A stretch of DNA of 64,000 nt from Trebonia sp964581815 (GTDB taxonomy: Bacteria; Actinomycetota; Actinomycetes; Streptosporangiales; Streptosporangiaceae), in contig CAZORE010000020.1 of assembly GCA_964581815.1 (NCBI GenBank), forward strand, positions 1 through 64,000, given 5' to 3'. Each line of letters opens with the position of its first letter. The first letter of the stretch is position 1. Of this stretch, positions 56,629-64,000 are shown piece by piece. The position numbers were made by a program, and so were the translations under genes. The notes beneath the pieces were generated by a model. It saw only the letters and a program-made list of their open reading frames with translations, made no database searches and had not been told where the DNA came from.

Positions 56629-58554
56629 GTGATGGCCCACGGTCCCGGAATGATGATGATGCGCGGCGGGTTCCGTATGGACCCGTCGGTCACCAAGCAG
56701 AAGCTCAAGCCGGGGACGATCAAGCGGATCGCCGGTTACGCGCGCCCCTACCGGTGGAAGCTCGCCGTCTACCTGTTCGCCACCGCCCTGGACGCCGTGA
56801 TCACGGTGGTCAACCCGCTGCTGCTGCGCCAGCTGATCGACAACGGGATCATCGCCAAGGACGAGGCCATCGTCATCGGGGTGGCGGTGACCGTCGCCGG
56901 GGTCACCCTGCTCGACGCGCTGCTCGGCGTGGTGAACCGGTACTTCTCCTCGCGGATCGGCGAGGGCCTCATCTACGACCTGCGCACCCAGGTCTTCGAC
57001 CACGTGCAGCGGCAGCCGCTCGCGTTCTTCACCCGCGCCCAGACCGGGTCGCTGGTCAGCCGGCTTGACGGTGACGTGATGGGCGCGCAGACGGCCATCG
57101 TCGGCGTGCTGTCAAGCGTGCTGTCCAACGTCCTGTCGCTGATCGTCATCCTGGTCACCCTGTTCTACCTGTCCTGGCTGGTCAGCCTGATCGGGTTGCT
57201 GCTCATCCCGCTGTTCATCTTCCCGGCCCGCCTGCTCGGCCGCCGCCTGCAGCGCCTGTCGCGGGAGTCCATGCAGCTCAACGCCGAGATGGGCAGCACG
57301 ATGACCGAGCGGTTCAACGTGGCCGGCGCGATGCTCGCCAAGCTTTACGGCCGCCCGCGCGAGGAGTCGCAGCTGTTCGCCGCGAAGGCGTACAAGGTCC
57401 GCGAGATCGGCGTCACCAGGGACATGTACGGCATGGTGTTCATGATCGCGATCACCCTGCTCACCGGCCTGTTCACCGCGGTCACCTACGGCGTCGGCGG
57501 CGCGATGGTGATCCACGGGGCGTTCCAGTTCGGCACGCTGGTCGCGATCGCCCAGCTGCTCGCCCGGGTCTACGGGCCGATCGGCTCGCTGTCCAACGTG
57601 CAGATCCAGGTGATGACCGCCCTGGTCAGCTTCGACCGGGTCTTCGAGGTCCTGGACCTGGAGCCGCTGATCAAGGAGAAGCCGGGCGCGATAACCCTGC
57701 CCGCCCGCGACGCGGCGGACACCGCGCCATCGATCGCGTTCGACCGGGTGTCGTTCCGCTACCCGACCGCGCAGGAGGTGTCACTCGCCTCCCTGGAGTC
57801 GATCGCGCTGAAGCAGCCGGAGCGGACCGACGCCGCCGCGGGCGTGCTGCACGACGTCTCGTTCGCCGCCCCCGCCGGGAAGCTCACCGCGCTGGTCGGT
57901 CCGTCCGGCGCGGGCAAGACCACCATCACCCAGCTCGTCTCCCGCATGTATGACCCGAACGACGGCGCGGTGCTCATCGGCGGCCACGACATCCGCGACG
58001 TCACGCTCGACTCGCTGCACGACGTGGTCGGCGTCGTCACGCAGGACGCGCACCTGTTCCACGACACGATCCGCACCAACCTGCTGTACGCACGGCCGGG
58101 CGCGACCGAGCGCGAGCTTGTCGACGCATGCCAGGCCGCGCAGATCTGGGACCTCATCTCGGTGCTGCCCGACGGCCTCGACACGATCGTCGGCGACCGC
58201 GGCTACCGATTGAGCGGCGGCGAGAAGCAGCGCGTCGCCCTGGCCAGGCTGCTGCTCAAGGCGCCGTCCATCGTGGTGCTCGACGAGGCGACCGCGCACC
58301 TTGACTCGGAGTCGGAGTTCGCTGTGCAGCAGGCCCTGTCGGTCGCGCTGCGCGGCCGGACGTCGCTGGTCATCGCGCACCGGCTGTCCACCGTCCGCGA
58401 GGCGGACCAGATCCTGGTGATCGAGGCGGGCCAGGTCGCCGAGACCGGCACGCACGAGGAGCTGCTCGCCGCGGGCGGGCTGTACGCCGACCTGTACCTG
58501 ACCCAGTTCAAGGCACAGGAAAACCAGGAGCAGTACGAACGGGCGCGCGATTAG
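56629..58554 (+). CDS. ABC transporter, fused permease-ATPase exporter
   Basis: This 641-residue half transporter has a six-helix permease (about residues 40-345; EGLIYDLRTQVFDHVQRQPL is the coupling loop) and a C-terminal ATPase. The ATPase has Walker A GPSGAGKTTITQLV, Q-loop TQDAHLFHDTI, signature LSGGEKQRVALARLL and Walker B IVVLDEATAHLDSE. The ATPase contains an insertion between the first strand and Walker A (EVSLASLESIALKQPERTDA). It is a multidrug/lipid-type exporter that works as a homodimer or heterodimer. The N terminus is Met-rich (MMAHGPGMMMMRGGF). ATG 56632 is another possible start. Confidence 0.92.
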   Translation: MMAHGPGMMMMRGGFRMDPSVTKQKLKPGTIKRIAGYARPYRWKLAVYLFATALDAVITVVNPLLLRQLIDNGIIAKDEAIVIGVAVTVAGVTLLDALLGVVNRYFSSRIGEGLIYDLRTQVFDHVQRQPLAFFTRAQTGSLVSRLDGDVMGAQTAIVGVLSSVLSNVLSLIVILVTLFYLSWLVSLIGLLLIPLFIFPARLLGRRLQRLSRESMQLNAEMGSTMTERFNVAGAMLAKLYGRPREESQLFAAKAYKVREIGVTRDMYGMVFMIAITLLTGLFTAVTYGVGGAMVIHGAFQFGTLVAIAQLLARVYGPIGSLSNVQIQVMTALVSFDRVFEVLDLEPLIKEKPGAITLPARDAADTAPSIAFDRVSFRYPTAQEVSLASLESIALKQPERTDAAAGVLHDVSFAAPAGKLTALVGPSGAGKTTITQLVSRMYDPNDGAVLIGGHDIRDVTLDSLHDVVGVVTQDAHLFHDTIRTNLLYARPGATERELVDACQAAQIWDLISVLPDGLDTIVGDRGYRLSGGEKQRVALARLLLKAPSIVVLDEATAHLDSESEFAVQQALSVALRGRTSLVIAHRLSTVREADQILVIEAGQVAETGTHEELLAAGGLYADLYLTQFKAQENQEQYERARD

Positions 58555-58611
58555 GCGTTGCGGGTTATGCGATCGGGGGTGCAGGGGGGCGTCCCCCCGC
58601 GGAAACCACAG

Positions 58612-59580
58612 CTACTTGTAGCCGAGGCGGCGCAGCTCCTCGCCGGCGACCTTCTCCACGTCCGCGAGCTGGCTGTAGGTGAGGGTGCGCCGCCATTCGT
58701 TCTGCTCCGGCTTCGCGCGCCGGGCGGACGGGGTCACCGGCGCGGCGACCTTCGACCCGGTGAAGCCGGACAGCGCGGCCGCGGCCGCGCCGGGGTCGCG
58801 CGCCATGTCCTCGTACCGTAGCGTCTTGAGCTGGTCCTCCGGCAGCGCCCGGCGCAGCCGGGCGGCGATCCTGATCGCGCCCCGCCAGCGCAGCGCGCAC
58901 TTGCCCGCGCTGGACAGCGACGGGAAGGCGAGCCGGTCGGACTCGTCCTCCACGCCGTAGAACGGGTTGGGGAACTCGGTCTCGATGTTGACCACGCTCG
59001 GCCGGAACCAGGACATCGCCACCTGGTCCTTGAGCATCGCCGCCACCGTGTCCCGGCCGTCTCGCACCACCTGGACGATCAGCGCGTCGGGGAACGCCGC
59101 CACCAGGGCCTCGGCGCAGTAGGTCAGGTCCGGTGTCGCGTCGCCGTACCGGCTGAGCCCGCGCAGCTCGGTGCACGGCCCGACCTCCGCCTGCCGCAGT
59201 CCCGCCGCCGAGCGGCACTGCGGCGAGCACTCCAGGCAACTCGCCGGACCGATCTGCCAGCCCTGTGCGAAGGCGTCTCGCATCACGGCGGCGGCGGCGT
59301 CGCCCCGTCCGCTGTGCAGCGACGGCCGCCTGGCGAACCCGTAGACCGCCTGCAGCACGGCCTGCTGCCCGATAGTGACGTGGAACCCGGGGGAGACCTT
59401 GAGCGCACGCCCGACGTGCTCTGCGCCGGAGTGCGGCGCGCCGATCACGAAGACCGGCGCAGACACGTTGCGGGCGTTGACGATGAGGATATGGCGCGGT
59501 GGCATCGATGCCGTATCGGTGCGGGCCTGGGAAGGGCGGGAGCGGGCGGGTGGGGAGGGCGCGGGCGGTGGTGCGGCCAT
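58612..59580 (-). CDS. Sulfotransferase-family protein
   Basis: This 322-residue (or 297, if starting at 59505) protein has the sulfotransferase-like fold. The N-terminal phosphosulfate region is VFVIGAPHSGAEHVGRALK and the 3'-phosphate region is IVQVVRDGRDTVAAML near the middle. The P-loop Lys of classical enzymes is not obvious, so PAPS binding is tentative. The first 20 residues are Pro/Ala-rich. The acceptor is unknown. It is divergent from the lipoprotein gene. Confidence 0.75.
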   Translation of the reverse strand: MAAPPPAPSPPARSRPSQARTDTASMPPRHILIVNARNVSAPVFVIGAPHSGAEHVGRALKVSPGFHVTIGQQAVLQAVYGFARRPSLHSGRGDAAAAVMRDAFAQGWQIGPASCLECSPQCRSAAGLRQAEVGPCTELRGLSRYGDATPDLTYCAEALVAAFPDALIVQVVRDGRDTVAAMLKDQVAMSWFRPSVVNIETEFPNPFYGVEDESDRLAFPSLSSAGKCALRWRGAIRIAARLRRALPEDQLKTLRYEDMARDPGAAAAALSGFTGSKVAAPVTPSARRAKPEQNEWRRTLTYSQLADVEKVAGEELRRLGYK

Positions 59581-59778
59581 GATGGCACGCGCGCCGTCGG
59601 CGGCGGGCCGTCTCAGCAGTTCGGACAGGATCGTTCGAGTCTCCCCAGTACCGTACTCGCTGCGCTGACCACATATGCTGTCTCCGTGCCAGTGGTGTCT
59701 TCCGGGGAGGCAACCCCCCGGACGAGTGCTCCAATCTTGCCGTTGTCCGACAGTTCGATCTGTGTAGGAGAGCCAAGA

Positions 59779-60159
59779 TTGGAGTACTCGACCTCCCAAG
59801 GCCGACGGCGGTGGCTCGTTCCGGTGGCTCTCGGCCTGACGGGCGTGGCCCTCTGTCTTGGCATGACCGGGTGCGCGCAGTTCAACAAGGCCCTCGGCCA
59901 GCAGCAGGCGCTCATCTACTTCAAGACGAGCACGCCGGTCGCGTTCAAGCTCAAGGTGCGCTCCGCGTGCGACAACCTGCCGCACGTCAAGGCGGCGCCG
60001 ATCGCCACCGGGGTGCCGCTCGCGTCCGCGATCGACGTGGTGACCTACAACACCACCGGCGCCGGCGTGGCGGACATCGCCCGCCTCGAGGAGTGCGTGA
60101 ACAAGTTCGCGCCCCAGGTCGAGGGCGTCGACGTGCAGGACTCCTCGGACGACAGCTGA
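59779..60159 (+). CDS. Secreted lipoprotein, function unknown
   Basis: This 126-residue protein has a basic N terminus (QGRRRWLVPV), a hydrophobic signal and a lipobox LGMTGC near residue 31, so it is exported and lipid-modified. The mature part (FKTSTPVAFKLKVRSACDNL, GVADIARLEECVNKFAPQVE) has two Cys that may form a disulfide. I do not recognise the family. TTG 59779 has AGGAGAG 6 bases upstream. A hairpin follows its stop. Confidence 0.78.
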   Translation: MEYSTSQGRRRWLVPVALGLTGVALCLGMTGCAQFNKALGQQQALIYFKTSTPVAFKLKVRSACDNLPHVKAAPIATGVPLASAIDVVTYNTTGAGVADIARLEECVNKFAPQVEGVDVQDSSDDS

Positions 60160-60201
60160 CTTCCGGGGGCGACCCCCGTCCCCCCGATGTCCGGGCCGGC
60201 T

Positions 60202-60253
60202 GGCCTGATCGCAAAACCGCGATCTTGTCAGGCCTTCCGCCACGTGATGGCGG
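60202..60253 (+). terminator. Hairpins downstream of the lipoprotein gene
   Basis: GGCCTGA (60202-60208) pairs with TCAGGCC (60228-60234), with an inner TCGC/GCGA stem. A second hairpin CCGCCA/TGGCGG spans 60237-60253. Together they probably end the lipoprotein transcript before the ABC operon promoter. Confidence 0.6.
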
Positions 60254-60347
60254 TCACGTTACAAGTGTTGCCGCCCTATTTCCTACTTTCCAGGTCTGGT
60301 ATATAGTCCAGCTATAACCTATTAAATCAATTGGGAATGGATACTTA

Positions 60348-61427
60348 ATGCGCAGCATCCTGGCTGGCGCGGCCGTCCTGGCGGGCGCCCTCCTCATCGT
60401 CGGCTGCTCCTCGGGCGGGTCGTCCTCGTCTTCCGCGTCTTCGTCTTCCTCCGCCTCTTCGGCGTCTTCCGCCGCCGGCTCGACGAGCGCCGCGGCGAGC
60501 GCGCCGGTGACGGTGCGGCTCGGCTACCTGGCGAACATCACGCACGCGCCCGCGCTGGTCGCGGTGAAGAACGGCTACTTCGCCAAGGAGCTCGGCTCGG
60601 CGGGCTCGGTGAAGACGACCGTGTTCACCAGCGGCACGCAGGAGACGACCGCGATCCTGGCCGGGCAGCTCGACGCCGCCTACGTGGGGCCGAACCCGGC
60701 GATCAACGCCTGGCAGAAGTCCAGCGGGCAGGCCATCAAGATCGTCTCCGGGGTCGCCACCGGCGGGGCGTCCGTTGTGGTGAAGCCGGCCATCACCTCT
60801 GCCGCGCAGCTTAAGGGGCAGTCGCTGGCCAGCCCCTCGCTCGGCAACACGCAGGACGTGGCCGTGCGCTACTGGCTCAAGCAGCAGGGGCTCACCACCA
60901 GCGCGACCGGCGGCGGCGACGTGGCGATCAAGCCGACCGCGCCGAACTCGGCCGCCGTGCTCGAGTTCAAGTCCGGGCAGATCGCCGGCGCCTCCGAGCC
61001 GTCGCCCTACGACGTGGAGATGGTGCAGGACGGCGGGAAGGTGCTGCTGAGCGAGCCGGGCACGACCACGCTGCTCGTGGTCACCCAGTCGTTCCTCGCC
61101 GCGCACCCGGACATCGTCGCCGACCTGCTCAAGGCCAACCTGGACGCGCTCGGTTACATCAAGTCCAACCCGACCGGCGCCGAGCAGGCCGCCAACGCCG
61201 AGCTAGGCGCGTACACCGGCAAGCCGCTGTCGGCCAAGGTGCTCGACCCGGCGTTCAAGGAGATCACCTTCACCGACGACCCGGGCGCGGCGTCGCTCAC
61301 CCAGGACGCCCAGCAGGCCACCGCGGTCGGGCTGCTCAAGACGGTGGACCTGAGCGGGATCTTCGACCTGGACCCGCTCAACTCGATCCTCACCGCGACC
61401 GACCAGACGACGGTGAGCGCCGGTTAG
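60348..61427 (+). CDS. ABC transporter substrate-binding lipoprotein (sulfonate/nitrate/taurine type)
   Basis: This 359-residue lipoprotein has a signal with lipobox IVGC near residue 20 and a Ser-rich linker. The NMT1/SsuA-like fold starts at VTVRLGYLANITHAPALVAV (about residue 55). Typical motifs include AGQLDAAYVGPNPAINAWQ and SLGNTQDVAVRYWLKQQG. It should deliver a small anion (sulfonate, nitrate or thiamine precursor) to the following transporter. TATAGT at 60302-60307 lies in an AT-rich leader and may be the -10 box. Confidence 0.9.
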   Translation: MRSILAGAAVLAGALLIVGCSSGGSSSSSASSSSSASSASSAAGSTSAAASAPVTVRLGYLANITHAPALVAVKNGYFAKELGSAGSVKTTVFTSGTQETTAILAGQLDAAYVGPNPAINAWQKSSGQAIKIVSGVATGGASVVVKPAITSAAQLKGQSLASPSLGNTQDVAVRYWLKQQGLTTSATGGGDVAIKPTAPNSAAVLEFKSGQIAGASEPSPYDVEMVQDGGKVLLSEPGTTTLLVVTQSFLAAHPDIVADLLKANLDALGYIKSNPTGAEQAANAELGAYTGKPLSAKVLDPAFKEITFTDDPGAASLTQDAQQATAVGLLKTVDLSGIFDLDPLNSILTATDQTTVSAG

Positions 61428-61433
61428 CAGCAC

Positions 61434-61470
61434 GGGCCACGGCCCGCCGACCGGGGGCGGGCCGTGGCCC
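61434..61470 (+). terminator. Strong hairpin between the binding protein and ATPase genes
   Basis: A perfect 15-bp GC stem (61434-61448 with 61456-61470) has a 7-base loop. No T-run follows. It probably terminates or stabilises part of the transcripts so that the binding protein is made in excess over the membrane components, as is common in ABC importers. Confidence 0.8.
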
Positions 61471-61513
61471 GGCCAGCGATAACAGCGAAGCGGGCAAGAT
61501 TACGGAGCCTTCC

Positions 61514-62284
61514 ATGTCCACCACAGCGGTAACCCAGGCCGCGACGGTCAGCCTGGCCGGCGTGTCCAAGGTGTACGGGCGCGGCGGCTCCGCCGTCCGC
61601 GCACTCGACCAGGTGTCCCTCACCGTCCAGCCGGGTGAGTTCACCTGCCTCATCGGCGCGTCCGGCTGCGGCAAGTCCACGCTGCTGTCGCTCGTGGCCG
61701 GCCTGGACCGGCCGACGAGCGGCGACATCACGGTGCACGGCCGGGTGGCGCTCATGTTCCAGGAGCCCGGCCTGTTCCCGTGGCTCACCGCCGGGGCCAA
61801 CGTCGAGCTCGCGCTGCGCGCCCGCAAGGTGCCGCGGGCTGAGCGCAAGGCGCGGGCGGCGGAACTGCTCGACGCCGTCCACCTTCGCGGCTTCGCGGCC
61901 AAGCGGCCGCACGAGCTGTCCGGCGGCATGCGGCAGCGGGTCGCGCTCGCCCGCGCCCTGGCCCAGGACGCCGACGTGCTGCTGATGGACGAGCCGTTCG
62001 GCGCGCTCGACGCGATGACCCGCGACCTGCTGCACGACGAGCTCGACCGCGTGCGCGAGCGGGTCGGCAAGGGCCTGACCGTCCTGTTCGTCACGCACAA
62101 CGTCCGCGAGGCCGTCCGCCTCGGCGACCGCGTGGTCCTGCTGTCCAGCCGCCCGGGCCGGGTCATCGAGGAGTACCCGGTGCCCGTGATGAGGCCGCGG
62201 CGGATCGACTCCGCCCCGGTCGCCGAGCTGGCCAGCGTGATCACCGACCGGCTCCGCGCGGAGGTAAGCCGTCATGGCAGCTGA
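61514..62284 (+). CDS. ABC importer ATPase (SsuB/TauB type)
   Basis: This 256-residue ATPase has Walker A GASGCGKSTLLSLV near residue 53 and Q-loop MFQEPGLFPWLTAG. The signature is LSGGMRQRVALARAL, Walker B is VLLMDEPFGALDAM, and the H-loop is VLFVTHNVREAVRLGD. The FPWLTA Q-loop and MRQRVALAR signature match the nitrate/sulfonate/taurine family. It overlaps the permease gene by 11 bases. Confidence 0.93.
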   Translation: MSTTAVTQAATVSLAGVSKVYGRGGSAVRALDQVSLTVQPGEFTCLIGASGCGKSTLLSLVAGLDRPTSGDITVHGRVALMFQEPGLFPWLTAGANVELALRARKVPRAERKARAAELLDAVHLRGFAAKRPHELSGGMRQRVALARALAQDADVLLMDEPFGALDAMTRDLLHDELDRVRERVGKGLTVLFVTHNVREAVRLGDRVVLLSSRPGRVIEEYPVPVMRPRRIDSAPVAELASVITDRLRAEVSRHGS

Positions 62285-63122
62285 CACGACACTCGCCGGG
62301 CTCGACGCCCTCGAACTCGCCCCCGCCCCCGGGCGCGTGGACGCCGGCGAGCGAGCGCGCCGGGCCTGGGCCGCGACCTGGCCGAAGCTGGCCGCCGTCG
62401 CCCTGGTGTGGCTCGTCTGGGAGCTGATCCACCTCACCGGCTGGAAGAAGTTCGTCCTGCCCGGTCCCGGGGTCACCCTCACCAACCTGTGGGAGCAGGC
62501 GAAGACGGGCCTGCTGTGGCACGCGACCGGGGACACCGTGCTGCGCGCGCTCATCGGCTACGGGGTCGCCCTGGTCATCGGCACCGTCGTCGGCCTCCTG
62601 GTGGCCCGCGTCCCCCCGCTGCGGGCCGCGGTCGGCTCACTGATCACCGGGATGCAGACCTTGCCGTCGGCGGCGTGGATCCCGTTCGCGATCATCCTGT
62701 TCGGGCTGACCAACGCCTCCATCCTGTTCATCATCGTGATGGCCTCCGCCCCGGCTATCGCCAACGCGGTCATCTCCGGCGTGGACTTCATCCCGCCGCT
62801 GCTACTCAAGTCGGCCAGAATCATGGGACTGCGCGGACTGGGCCTGACCAGCCACCTGATCATCCCCGCCGCGCTCCCCACGTTCGTGGCCGGGCTCAAG
62901 CAGGCCTGGGCGTTCACCTGGCACGCCCTGCTGACCGCCGAACTGCTTGTGCTCGTCGCCGGCGAACCCTCGATCGGCGCGCTGTTCCAGTCCGACCAGG
63001 ACCAGACGGACATGCCGTCCACGATCGCGATCATGATCGTGATCCTCATCCTCGGCATCGCCGTCGACGGCGCGTTCGGCGTGGCCAACCGCGCCATCAG
63101 GAAACGGTGGGGCCTGACCTAA
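62274..63122 (+). CDS. ABC importer permease (SsuC/TauC type)
   Basis: This 282-residue BPD_transp_1 permease has about six TM helices. The motif LTSHLIIPAALPTFVAGLKQ followed by AWAFTWHALLTAELL is the EAA-type loop that contacts the ATPase. The N-terminal about 30 residues are cytoplasmic. The start overlaps the ATPase gene, so the subunits are made together. With the lipoprotein it forms a complete importer. Confidence 0.92.
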   Translation: MAADTTLAGLDALELAPAPGRVDAGERARRAWAATWPKLAAVALVWLVWELIHLTGWKKFVLPGPGVTLTNLWEQAKTGLLWHATGDTVLRALIGYGVALVIGTVVGLLVARVPPLRAAVGSLITGMQTLPSAAWIPFAIILFGLTNASILFIIVMASAPAIANAVISGVDFIPPLLLKSARIMGLRGLGLTSHLIIPAALPTFVAGLKQAWAFTWHALLTAELLVLVAGEPSIGALFQSDQDQTDMPSTIAIMIVILILGIAVDGAFGVANRAIRKRWGLT

Positions 63123-63321
63123 GCACGGCCGGCGTTCGAGATAACAGCAAGAAGCGCTCGTGTCGGTGGCCGGGCTCGCCACATAACGGGGAAGTATCGG
63201 AATTCGCGTATTCGCCTGATCCCGGCCGATGATGTTCGGTAGCCTCAACGCATGCGAACTACATCTGTGTAACTTGGTCCTGGCGTGCCGCAACGCGTCA
63301 GGGGAACGGAGCAGATGGACC

Positions 63322-63474
63322 ATGAATGACGCAGGACGGGCTACCGACCCCGAGCTCGACGAGGCGCTGGCCCGAGCGATCCGCCAGCTCATCACCGAAG
63401 CCATGGAGGCGGGCGCGGACGTCGCCGCCGGGGCTGGAGCGGGCAACGGCGGCCCTGGGTCGGCTGCGGCGTAA
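63322..63474 (+). CDS. Possible small acidic protein
   Basis: This 50-residue frame (ATDPELDEALARAIRQLITE, ending in an Ala/Gly-rich tail) has only a weak GGAG upstream. It is acidic and amphipathic, unlike random GC-rich frames, but I know no family. It lies about 200 bases after the permease gene. Confidence 0.4.
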   Translation: MNDAGRATDPELDEALARAIRQLITEAMEAGADVAAGAGAGNGGPGSAAA

Positions 63475-63605
63475 GGCGCGACAGGACCAGGCGCGGTTCA
63501 GGCAGCGGCCCGGCCGGAGGGTCCTCCGTCCGGGCCGCGCCGCGGGTAACCGGCCGGCGCTGGGCGCTCCGAGCGCGGCCACGGGCCGGGCCGTCGGCTG
63601 GCGCG

Positions 63606-64000
63606 TTACTCGCCCACGGGGCCGCCGGCCAGCTCACTGACGATGTCCAGGTGGCCCAGGTGCCGGGCGTACTCCTGGACCAGGTGGAACAGGACCCGCT
63701 CTAGGGTGGCGGGCGGCGCGCCGCCCCACCGTTCGCCCGGCTGGCCCTGCTCGTCAAGACGGTGCCGGGCGATCACCCGCTCGGTGCGGGCCGCCTGGGC
63801 CTGCGACGCGGCGAGCAAGCCGTCCAGGGTCTCCTCCGGCGCCACGTGCCAGCGGCCCTCCCGGGTGTCGCCCCACGGGTCGGCGACGTCGCGGCCCTCG
63901 AATCCCCACTCAAGCCAGCGCAGCTCGACGTAGGTGAGGTGTTTGAGCAGGTCAATCGGGGTCCAGCCGGATGGCAGCCGGGAGCGCCGCAGCTCGTCGG
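63606..64000 (-). CDS. DUF664/DinB-like mycothiol-dependent-type protein, partial
   Basis: The window contains the C-terminal about 130 residues of a DinB-superfamily protein. Visible are SGWTPIDLLKHLTYVELRWL with a metal-ligand His, WGFEGRDVADPWG, then ETLDGLLAASQAQAARTERV and LVQEYARHLGHLDIVSELAG with the last metal-ligand His. The N terminus lies beyond the window. Proteins of this group are linked to mycothiol or bacillithiol chemistry. It is convergent with the upstream genes. Confidence 0.85.
   Translation of the reverse strand, partial: DELRRSRLPSGWTPIDLLKHLTYVELRWLEWGFEGRDVADPWGDTREGRWHVAPEETLDGLLAASQAQAARTERVIARHRLDEQGQPGERWGGAPPATLERVLFHLVQEYARHLGHLDIVSELAGGPVGE

Noticed and set aside
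59314..59778. N-terminal extension of the lipoprotein frame
   Set aside because: It lacks a start with ribosome-binding site; TTG 59779 has AGGAGAG and directly precedes the signal peptide.
1..64000. CRISPR arrays, tRNA or rRNA genes
   Set aside because: I saw no regularly spaced repeats and no tRNA- or rRNA-like conserved stretches; a tRNA scan would settle this.

Overview
The window is chromosomal DNA of a very GC-rich actinomycete. Evidence for this is the codon bias, frequent GTG/TTG starts, an actinobacterial sufR-B-D-Rieske-C-S-U-T operon, a CtaA heme A synthase, a deazaflavin (F420)-type reductase, two DinB/mycothiol-type proteins and an acVLRF1 release-factor homologue. Streptosporangiales-like soil actinomycetes fit, but I cannot fix the genus. 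The sequence is a draft: three runs of exactly 100 N are each flanked by identical 55-bp direct repeats, which points to unmerged contig overlaps (k-mer 55) rather than real missing DNA.

Layout. 0-5 kb: an SDR, an ArsR/AHSA1/TIGR03086 operon behind a clear promoter-operator, two frameshifted genes, a tyrosine phosphatase and a DUF3759 protein. 5-13 kb: an RSH alarmone hydrolase whose synthetase site looks dead, a class-I amidotransferase, two amidohydrolases, a Rieske protein, a TnpB relic, and an overlapping Cache-protein/GntR-regulator pair. 13-20 kb: ctaA, then a compact stress regulon (DUF929 thioredoxin-like protein, alpha/beta hydrolase, membrane protein, M56 peptidase, BlaI repressor, ECF sigma factor). 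Four promoters there share TGAAC-N17-CGTGKTAGTA, overlapped by a BlaI-like TAGTA half site. 20-29 kb: an accessory zone with a RelA/SpoT-fold toxin-like gene and putative immunity gene, a stand-alone PheRS-like protein behind a structured leader, DUF1801, F420 reductase, enoyl-CoA hydratase, and several truncated genes.

29-43 kb: MerR/GyrI and TetR/NmrA pairs (the latter with a large palindromic operator), an aminoglycoside-phosphotransferase-like protein with a lipocalin-fold neighbour, an ABC-2 exporter overlapping an EamA transporter, a membrane metallophosphoesterase, and several small membrane or DUF proteins. 43.6-50.3 kb: the SUF iron-sulfur assembly operon, with SufR repressor sites in front of it.

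50-64 kb: a broken adenosine-deaminase-like gene, a coiled-coil protein, an SseB-like protein, acVLRF1 followed by an ABC-F ATPase (a plausible translation-rescue pair), a small HTH protein with its own inverted repeat, an ABC exporter, a sulfotransferase, a lipoprotein, a sulfonate/nitrate-type ABC importer, and a DUF664 protein running off the end.

The most interesting material is the ECF/BlaI promoter set at 15.1-18.9 kb, the RelA-fold toxin/immunity pair that reappears when the first N gap is collapsed, the PheRS-like gene with its leader, and the contrast between a synthetase-dead RSH and an intact RelA-fold toxin in one neighbourhood. I saw no rRNA, tRNA or CRISPR array.
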